Shown here piece after piece: positions 56,516 through 64,000 of a stretch of 64,000 nucleotides of DNA. The position numbers and the translations under genes are program-made. Source of the stretch: Semisulcospira habei (lineage: Eukaryota > Mollusca > Gastropoda > Semisulcospiridae); the NCBI GenBank assembly GCA_036245525.1, contig BTPG01000002.1:165797042-165861041 (forward strand), in the 5' to 3' direction. Position 1 is the first letter of the stretch, and each line of letters begins with the position of its first letter. The notes below the pieces were generated by a model, which was not told where the DNA came from, did no database searches, and was given only the letters and a program-made list of their open reading frames with translations.

Positions 56516-56642
56516 CAACCGCTGTTCCATGCTGTCTGTCCGCCTCACCCAAAATGGACGGCAGAAGGTTGGAGAGTTATGCCGAGTGCTGTGACGTACC
56601 GGCCCCACCCCGACTTTGCCCGCCACTCAAAAACAACTTTCG

Positions 56643-56714
56643 GTGTGCCGGCCTGTGATTTTGGACCTCACGGCACTAGGACGCGTGTTCCAAAGCCACA
56701 GACCAGCGCACAAA
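56643..56714. repeat. Foldback family C
   Basis: GTGTGCCGGCCTGTGATTTT and AAAGCCACAGACCAGCGCAC arms. Confidence 0.82.
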
Positions 56715-57137
56715 ATCTGCCCGTCTGGGTACGAGTACTTAGCACAAGTTTAGTGTCAGTCAGGTTTCACGGTACAAACAACCAGACTATTTCTTGTGAA
56801 TCATTACCGTCCATCATCTTGAGATTTGTTTGCTGGTCTCTGATTGTGAGCGGCTATGTTTTGCGGTAACCAGCATCCAGTTTTGTAGTGTCGTTCGTAC
56901 GAACGGGAAAAATAAAACGAAAAAAGACAAATGTGTTTGTCGTTTAAGAGCAGTGTAGATCTCCTTTCGACTAATTGTTTCAGTTTCCTTTAAAAAAAAT
57001 CTTATCCTCGCTTTTTGTCAGACACTAAAATAATGGTTAATTAGTCGTAGCCAGTTTATCTAAGGTGAACTAAAACGACCCGTCCCATCGGCCCAGCCCG
57101 GCGCCCCTATCACCGCTCAAAATTAAACCCTTCCATG
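56715..57137. other. No recognised feature
   Basis: No repeat or coding signal identified. Confidence 0.4.
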
Positions 57138-57393
57138 GTGGATTGGTCACAGTCTGAGAAAGTCAGTTTCCAGTATCACTAGGCAGGCATTGTCATGGAA
57201 CCCCCAGGGAAAGAGGAAAAGAGGCAGGCCGAGAAACACCTGGCGTCGAGACCTCCAAGCAGACACTCAAGAGACTGGGAACCACCTGGAGTAAAATCAA
57301 AGGAGAAGCACAGGACAGGAGTCGCTGGAGGTCTCTCGTCGACGGCCTATACCCTGGGAGGGGTGACAGGCGTAAGTAAGTAAGTAAGTAAGT
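57138..57393 (+). mobile_element. RTE-like LINE copy 3, strongly 5'-truncated
   Basis: GGATTGGTCACAGTCTGAGA to GGGGTGACAGGCG plus (TAAG)n matches the last 230 bp of the other two copies, on the opposite strand. It retains only the C-terminal codons, with indels (GGCGTCGAGACC is reached after AACACCT in place of AACTCCT). No duplication was found. Confidence 0.87.
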
Positions 57394-57419
57394 ATGCCAC
57401 TGGACCCATATTCTATTTC

Positions 57420-57602
57420 TTAACTCTTTGGTCATTCATCGACCAAAAGCAAGAGTCATGGGAATAAATTGGTCTCAGCAAGAGACCTAGATCCTCATGA
57501 GCCCCCGCAGTCGCGGGGACTCATGGGGATCTATGTCTCTTGCACTTGATACTCTTGCAGTTGAATTGTGTTCAGGTTTTCTAGGCAGTAAAAGGGGTTA
57601 AA
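57420..57602. mobile_element. TTAA-type unit with family A hairpin
   Basis: Left TTAACTCTTTGGTCATTC, right GGCAGTAAAAGGGGTTAA. The hairpin at 57,475-57,543 pairs CTAGATCCTCATGAGCCCCC with GGGGACTCATGGGGATCTA. Confidence 0.82.
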
Positions 57603-57649
57603 ACTTTCAGTGTGCACGTCAGCAAATTATGCTTGTCCAAGAGTATTGG

Positions 57650-57650
<1 letters not shown>

Positions 57651-57681
<31 letters not shown>

Positions 57682-57690
57682 CTTTTTTTT
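57651..57690. repeat. Poly(T) tract
   Basis: About 38 T residues with one C. Confidence 0.9.
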
Positions 57691-58691
57691 GGCTGTCCTT
57701 GACTAGGACTTGTTTACCGTTAAATGTGCCGTGTGAGCTAGTATCGTACCGCCAGTACCAGTTTCCGCCCGTGATAAAGCAAGCTGGCTGTGACCGGCGT
57801 GAGCGGGAAAGACCAAAGCAAACATTGAAAGAGCTCCTCAGTGTGTCCTGCTGTCTATTATCAAACCACTAGCGGATAAAGACATGGGGCTGTTGTAAAG
57901 TTTATTGTCTGTCGTACACTTCAGCCCACTCAATCCCACGCACTACAACAAGCACCGCGCTATTCCATATGGCGGCACTGCCCGTCAACTGTCGATATCG
58001 TGACATGTATTAGTCGATTACGTAACCCCTTTATTGCCAGTGAACTCGGATCATGTTTCTAAAATCATTGTAACGTCAACGTGTCAGAGAAACTTGTCCC
58101 ACCTGAACACCATTCAATCTGCCATCAGTGCAACCCTTAGACAATAGCTAAGTCAAACCCAAAGTGACAGCCTTGAAAGTTGCTGCATCTTTATGTTATG
58201 GCCCATTATGTGAAGTGCCTTGATGTGGCGTTCACAATGCTGTTGATGTGTTGGATCATGCATATCTGATGCCATGAAAAACAGCCTAGATATGGTCAGA
58301 ATGCCTCCAAAATTGGCATGTACATCAAGTAATATATCTGATCTTCAGAAATGTTGCATTTGAGACACAGGCACATGAAAGTGTTTTTTTTTTTTTTTTT
58401 TTTTTCATATTTTTCCATTGCCTACCCCCCTACTTTTTCTGTTTTTCCAAGTTTACACCCGTATGCAATACAGTCAAACTGACTTCTGGTGGGCTGGACA
58501 ACTTTAAAAAGTTACCATGACACTGACACTGATGAAAAATGAGCTTTCAGACCCAAGGCCATTTCCTTGTGTATCTTAGGGCAGCCCAAAAGACAACACC
58601 CAGGCATCCTCATTGACCCTGTTGTCTGGTGACAACAAGCTGGAAGAGGCCTGTAACCAGCTGCCATGCCCTATATGCTGCTGGCAATCTT
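57691..58691. other. No recognised gene
   Basis: A T run at 58,384-58,406. 57,922-57,960 (TTCAGCCCACTCAATCCCAC) looks like the left flank of a family-B unit. The rest is unassigned. Confidence 0.4.
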
Positions 58692-58703
58692 TCCCTAGGC
58701 AAA
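58692..58703. repeat. Target-site duplication of RTE-like LINE copy 2 (3' side)
   Basis: TCCCTAGGCAAA, identical to 60,835-60,846. Confidence 0.92.
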
Positions 58704-60834
58704 CTTTACTTACTTACGCCTGTCACCCCTACCCGGGTATAGGCCGTCGACGAGAGACCTCCAGCAACTCCTGTCCTGTGCTTCTCCTTCGATTCTACTC
58801 CAGGTGGTTCCCAGTCTCTTGATGTCTGCTTGGAGGTCTCGACGCCAGGAGTTTCTCGGCCTACCTCTTTTCCTCTTTCCCTGGGGGTTCCATGACAATG
58901 CCTGCCTAGTGATACTGGAAGCTGGCTTTCTCAGACTGTGACCGATCCATCCCCATCTTCTTCGCCCAATTTCATTCTCTGCTGTTATCTGCTCTGTTCT
59001 CTCCCAGAGTCTGACGTTGCTGATCTTCTCTGGCCAGTGGATTTTCAAAATTCTTCTAAGGCAACTGTTCATGAAGGTCTGTACTCTGTTGACTGGTTTT
59101 TGTCAATCTCCATGTCTCTGCTCCATATAGGAGAACTGCTTTTACATTAGAGTTGAAAATCCGGACTTTGGTGTGTTGTGACAGCTCTCTGGAACTCCAC
59201 ACTTTTTTCAACTGGAGAAAGGCTGCTCTGGCTTTACCGATTCGTGCTCTGACATCTGCATCAGTGCCGCGTTTTTTGTCTATGATGCTCCCGAGATAGG
59301 TGAAGGACTCCACCTCATCCAACGGGGTGCCAGCAAGCAAGACTGGTTCTTCCCTGGTTGCGTTCAGCCTCATTGTCTTTGTTTTCTGTTTGTGAATGGT
59401 GAGGCCCACTTGGGACGAGATGTCAGCAAGCCTCGTGGTCTTGTCCTGCATTTGTTGATGAGTGTGGGACAGTAATGCCAAGTCGTCTGCAAAATCGAGG
59501 TCGTCAAGCTGTGTCCACAGTGTCCACTGTATTCCACTTCGTCTGTGCTCTGTGGTCATCTTCATGACCCAGTCTATGGCCAGTAGGAAGAGGAACGGAG
59601 ACAGCAGACACCCCTGCCTGACACCAGTTCTGACCTGGAGCTCTCTGGTGAACTGCCCTTCGTGGATCACGCGACATGTCATGCCATCATAGCTGCTCTT
59701 GATCAGGCGGACGAGCTTTGTGGGTACACCGTAGTGTCGGAGGAGTTTCCACAGAGTCTCTCGGTCCACGCTGTCAAATGCTTTCTCATAATCCACAAAG
59801 TTGACGTACAGCGGGGAGCTCCACTCCAGAGACTGTTCCACGATGATGCGGAGAGTGGCGATCTGGTCTGTACATGATCGGTTCTTCCTGAATCCTGCTT
59901 GCTGGTCTCTCAGCTGGGGGTCAACGGAGCTCTTCATTCTCTCTAGGATGATCCTGTTGAAGACCTTTCCTGGTACTGACAGCAAGGTGATTCCTCTGTA
60001 GTTGGAACACTTGCTGAGGTCGCCTTTCTTGGGAAGCTTGATTAGGTACCCCTCCTTCCAGTCAGCCGGCATCACCTCCTCTTCCCAGATCTTTCCAAAC
60101 AGTGGGTACAGCATCTCAACTGTTGTCTCTAGGTCTGCTTTCAGAGACTCCGCTGGAATGCCATCTGGCCCTGCTGCTTTGCCATTCTTCAAAAATGCCA
60201 CTGCTTTTCTGATCTCTTCCCGGCTGGGTCTGTCACAGCTGATGGGTAGGTCGGTCTCTGCCGGCTGGATGTCGGGGGGGTCGGGTGGGCTAGGTCTGTT
60301 CAGTAACTCTTCAAAATACTCGGCCCATCTGTCGAGTTGGTCTGCTCTGTCTGCAATAGGCTTGCCTTCTTTGTCTTTTACTGGTCTTTCTGTATGGCCA
60401 TACTTACCCGACAATCTTCTGGTAATGTCGTAGAGCTGTTTCATGTTGCCGCTGCCTGCTGCCTTTTCTGCCTCTGCTGCCAGGCTGTCTGTGTAGGCCC
60501 TCTTGTCTGCCCTGATACTCCTCTTCACCTCGCGGTTGGCTTCCGAGTATTCCCCCTGTGCCCTTACTTTGGCTGCTCTCGTGCGACTGTTGTTGACCGC
60601 TGCTTTCTTCTGCTTCCTCGCTTCTATCTTCTTCAAGGTCTGTGCCGACAGCCAGTCCTTGTGGTGGTGTTTTCTGAACCCTACAGTGTCTTTGCAGGTT
60701 GAGTTCAGCGCCTCTCTAACTGCCTTCCACTGCTGCTCTGTGGTGACCGCCTCCTCTTCATTTACTAGCTCCTGTAGCGCTTGAAACCGGTTGGACAGCA
60801 CCAGTTTGAACTCTTCCTCTAACTCCAGTTTCTC
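58704..60834 (-). mobile_element. RTE-like LINE copy 2, 5'-truncated
   Basis: Bounded by a perfect 12-bp duplication. The 5' end lies within the ORF and the 3' end carries about two TAAG units. It extends about 470 bp further 5' than copy 1. Confidence 0.9.
58710..60834 (-). pseudogene. Reverse transcriptase ORF of LINE copy 2, one frameshift
   Basis: The frame is open from the truncation (LELEEEFKLVLSNRFQ) through an N-terminal linker (STCKDTVGFRKHHHKDWLSA, a basic coiled stretch KKIEARKQKKAAVN) to the RT core: GKAAGPDGIPAE, FVDYEKAFDSVDRE, TGVRQGCLLSPF and FADDLALL (FADD at 59,493-59,482). It stops at 59,056. A 2-bp deletion near 59,095, compared with copy 1 (TGACTGTGG becomes TGACTGG), causes the stop. 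The continuation MNSCLRRILKIHWPEKISNV to GRGDRRK is at 59,072-58,710. No endonuclease domain remains. Confidence 0.9.
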
Positions 60835-60846
60835 TCCCTAGGCAAA
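60835..60846. repeat. Target-site duplication of RTE-like LINE copy 2 (5' side)
   Basis: TCCCTAGGCAAA. Confidence 0.92.
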
Positions 60847-62339
60847 AGGGGTCATGAAACAGCTCTGCAATTTAAACATTAAGTCTATTAAGCTATCCCA
60901 CAGGAAAAAGACTACACAAAACAACCAAAACTATGCTACGCGGGACACGCCGCATACGCTAACAAGTGTCTGGAGTGCTGATTTAGGAGGTAGCATAGAA
61001 AAATGGTTATGTACAGTTCATTTTTATATAAAACACACTTGTCAGAGTCTCAAAACACCTCAGCTCATCTTGCAGATGCAGTAGGCATGTGTGTGCCAAA
61101 CTTGTGAACACTCCTGTAAAACCCTGTACTGGTGCCTGAAACTGCTGGCCCCATAACAATGCACTCAAATGAGTTTTACTCAGTGTACAAGTGCTTGTGT
61201 TTGGCTTAGAATAGACACCAGAGACATCCCTCATGACAATTACAGCAGAATGACACCTCAGATGCAACCAGTGTAGCAGTACCATGCAAAATAACACTTC
61301 TGCAGGTCACAATTTGGCCGTTTATTTCACTCTGATGAAATGCACATGCTAACACTGTTTCATTGTAGTTTTTATCTTAACCTTTAACCTTAAGCCCCCA
61401 ACCCCCCCCCCCTCTTCCCCCCCCCCACCTCCAACCCAAACCCCTACCCACCCCACCCTACACCCACCCCACACAACTTCAATAACTGAAAGAGTGAATT
61501 TTTTTTAACGCATTTATCAAACTGAACACCCCAAACCCCACCCCTTTCAAGGTCAAGGTCAAAGGTCACAGCTCATGGTCGAAGGAAAGACTCATGACTA
61601 CCTGTAAGACAAAAATAAATGAGCAAACACACTAAACCTAGCTCACAGTGCAGGTAAACAGGGTGTTGCCACGCAAAAACATGCCAAAACGCCTATAAAA
61701 CTGCATGCACAGCGATTTTTTTTGGCAAAATTTCAAATTTTTTATGATTTTCTTACTTTTCCAAATGCAAACATCCAAACTCAATGATCTGGTTACACTA
61801 AACCAGTTTCCGGTCTATGTCACATATGGCATGTGGTGCACCTGACAGGCCACTGACCACAGTGCTGTTTCCGTACTGTCCAGTCTCTTAGCCTTAGTCA
61901 GTCCCAGTCATCCCCTAATTTTTCAATTCCCTAAAAAACACTACCGCCCACCAGCTGCACATTTGCCATGCACAAAATACCCAAAAAAAACCAGCACATG
62001 ACCCGTCTCATTTCTTGGCTATGAAACTGGTTCCTTACCAACCCCACACCCAAGCACAGCTGAAATCAGCGTGCCCCTCAAATCACTACGTCAAAGGCAA
62101 CTCAACATAGGCCCACAAATGTCCACTGGATAAGCTCCAGATGGTATGAATCAAAGCACCAAACATGTCTCCTCTCAGCTAACCACAAATTTCCAGCAAA
62201 TTCCAACATCCAGCCCAACTGCAAATTTTCAAACAAGGCAAAAATTATTTTTAAAAACACGGAACTTCCTGAACTTCCCAATTTAAATGTATACCGTGAC
62301 CTGATCTTCAGCCGTCCAAGGAACATAGATACAAAGTGG
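60847..62339. other. No recognised gene; C-rich patches
   Basis: A C-rich stretch at 61,395-61,470 and CAAGGTCAAGGTCAAAGGTCA at about 61,550. Otherwise no repeat or coding signal recognised in 1.5 kb. Confidence 0.4.
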
Positions 62340-62440
62340 TTTCAACACGCGACGTAGATTCTCATGAGCCCCCGCGCTTGCGGATGTATACCTCTAGCAG
62401 ATGGTTAGTTTTCAGTTTTTCTCGGGGGAGAAGGGGTTTA
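62340..62440. repeat. Family A (right arm damaged)
   Basis: ACGTAGATTCTCATGAGCCC, core CCGCGCTTGCGG, then TACCTCTAGCAG; right end GGGAGAAGGGGTTTA. Confidence 0.65.
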
Positions 62441-62574
62441 CTATTGGGCTTCAGTGTGTTCACCCGAAAGTAACACCCGAGATATGAGGCGGAACTGAAG
62501 CTAACGTTGCGACTTCTGAACTGCATGAGCGAAGGCTCTTTGCGTACCGTTTGGCGACTTCAGCAGCCGCGAGA

Positions 62575-62655
62575 TTAACTCGTTCGCTGCCAGCCGCATC
62601 CGGATGCACGGCTCATGCCGCGCATCCGGATGCGGCTTGCCGCGAATGAGTTAAT
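62575..62655. mobile_element. Foldback family E with TTAA ends
   Basis: TTAACTCGTTCGCTGCCAGC and GCTTGCCGCGAATGAGTTAA; inner CGCATCCGGATG / CATCCGGATGCG around CACGGCTCATGCCG. Confidence 0.85.
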
Positions 62656-62791
62656 TCCCCTAGAACACTGTCGGCGGCGAGATCCTACCAGCCAAGGTTC
62701 GCCTGCAGTGCGCTTGCTTGGCTATTTTTAGCGCTGAATGTGTCGTTACCAGCCGTTCTACTTGCATGAGCAAGGGATCCAAAAACGAACT

Positions 62792-62969
62792 AACCTATTC
62801 AGCCCTGACGCAGAAGGAGATGGATCGACCATGATAATTAAAGGGTGCCAAGCTAATCTGGCACTACCCTTGAATTATCATGGTCGATCCATCTCCTGCA
62901 ACAGGTGCGTAGTCGTTAGATGACGCCTCCAAAATTTGGGAAATACATGCGTCGGGCTGAATGAGTTAA
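62792..62969. mobile_element. TTAA-type unit, family B
   Basis: TAACCTATTCAGCCCTGACG left and GGGCTGAATGAGTTAA right. The hairpin keeps GATCGACCATGATAATTAAA and TTGAATTATCATGGTCGATC but lacks the left inner arm. Confidence 0.83.
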
Positions 62970-63014
62970 CAAAATTACTTAGTCGCAAAGTACATAATTT
63001 AGAAAAAGTTACTT

Positions 63015-63112
63015 AGTGGGCAAAGAGCTAAATTCTGCGCAGGCCACGAAGCAAGGTGTTCCACCTTGCTTCGTGGCTTTCGCAGGATTTAAGCTCTCTC
63101 ATGCAACTGGCC
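63015..63112. repeat. Foldback family H
   Basis: AGAGCTAAATTCTGCGCAGG and GCAGGATTTAAGCTCT outer arms; GCCACGAAGCAAGGTG pairs with CACCTTGCTTCGTGGC. Confidence 0.88.
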
Positions 63113-63145
63113 CGCAAGGTAACAAGAATCTATGTCTCTTGCTGA
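63112..63145. repeat. Family A right half
   Basis: AGAATCTATGTCTCTTGCTG. Confidence 0.6.
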
Positions 63146-63278
63146 TTGTAACTGGCTTCTATCACTCTTGGTCCCGGCGCTTTGCTCTGCTTCCTTGCTC
63201 CACCAAACACATACTCTTTCAGGCTGTTGCATCGTATACGCGTTTCCACACTACACAACACTAAATCACGTCGGCGTG

Positions 63279-63333
63279 GAATTGTGGTGTAACTCGTTTA
63301 GTGTTGTGCTTAGAGTTACGCCACAATTCTAGG
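63279..63333. repeat. Palindrome, unassigned
   Basis: GGAATTGTGGTGTAACTC pairs with GAGTTACGCCACAATTCT; loop of about 14 nt. Confidence 0.78.
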
Positions 63334-64000
63334 ACGACAATATTAATTGATCATTTTCCACGCGAAAGGACTTCTGTAACCTACCTGACACAATCCATTA
63401 ACGAGTTGTGCATTCGCAAATGATGATGAGTTCACGCTGTTTACTGTTTGTAAACTGAAGTGAGAGTGTGACTTATTTTCTCCACAAATTAATTCCGATA
63501 CCTTGCGTTTTGGGCAGTGAGAAAAATGGCTGTCCAAAGTAACGCGTGTACTTTCCACCACACATTTCATGACTTTTCACTACTGACATGTATAAAGACA
63601 TAACTATTTCTTATCCTGAGACCTTGGGAGATGTGTTAGAAACGTGTAGGTCGGCGATTAAAATTGTGAATGAAACAATAAATACAAACTTTTTTCGGGT
63701 TTTTAAAATGGTATTCAACGATCGCTTTCTGTTTCCGCTGTTACGTTGGACTACATCATTTTCGCATATTAAGATAGAAAATCTACAGCCCACGAACTAT
63801 GTTGCTCATGAATAACTTCCGGTTGTCAGCGAAAGGCTGTTGAGAGAGCGCGCAGCTTCATTTGAATTTTGTTTCCTTCAGACTTCCAAAGTTACGTTGG
63901 ACATTTTAAATTTTACCACCTCACAACAAACATGCAAATGCATGAAAGCAAATTTTTTTTCTGACATAAAATGACGATTTGAATCTTTATTTACAAGAAA
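63334..64000. other. No recognised feature
   Basis: Short open frames only; AT-rich. Confidence 0.4.

Noticed and set aside
58560..58691. Open stretch next to LINE copy 2 that might be an older coding remnant
   Set aside because: No motif recognised in any frame and it is short; left unassigned.

Overview
This window looks like nuclear DNA of an invertebrate animal, most likely a lophotrochozoan and plausibly a gastropod mollusc. The species call is inference. The grounds are a spliced single-gene beta-tubulin with short exons in long introns, abundant CA/GA/CT microsatellites, RTE-like and L2/CR1-like LINEs, a tRNA-derived SINE and dense short DNA transposons. Only one host protein gene can be supported: a complete beta-tubulin on the minus strand (ATG at 52066, stop at 39320; eight coding exons, 445 codons). 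It has a TATA-like box about 95 bp upstream of the ATG and a candidate poly(A) signal about 500 bp past the stop.

Layout. 1-3,756: decayed DNA transposon, with the end of a DDE_Tnp_4-type transposase (+) and a broken SWIM/YqaJ-nuclease gene (-), as in ISL2EU-like elements. 4,080-5,575 and 21,337-22,880: two copies of a roughly 1.3-1.5 kb repeat (repeat P); a third fragment at 18,322-19,640 is split by an L2/CR1-like LINE (18,542-19,551). 9,400-9,702: tRNA-derived SINE. 15,332-16,989 and 58,704-60,834: two 5'-truncated RTE-like LINE copies, each with a perfect 12-bp target-site duplication; a short third copy lies at 57,138-57,393. 24,056-25,342 and 25,433-26,680: two copies of a non-autonomous DNA transposon (family J) with GGGCCGGATGC termini and 3-bp CAG/CTG duplications; the second is inserted in a SINE. 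28,435-29,165: 23-bp minisatellite. 38,815-52,330: beta-tubulin gene. 48,370-49,320: a tandem array with a period near 164 bp in intron 1.

The dominant and most unusual feature is a dense population of near-perfect foldback (hairpin) elements, more than 80 arms or pairs of arms, in at least a dozen sequence families (A to M here). Families A, B, E, F and K share outer ends of the form TTAAC(C/T)C...G(A/G)GTTAA, so they look like TTAA-targeting (piggyBac-type) MITEs with different internal palindromes. Between copies of a family the two arms change together, which preserves pairing. Foldbacks sit in all seven introns of the beta-tubulin gene, in its probable 3' UTR and just upstream of its TATA box. 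All coordinates were read by eye; hairpin ends are accurate to a few bases.
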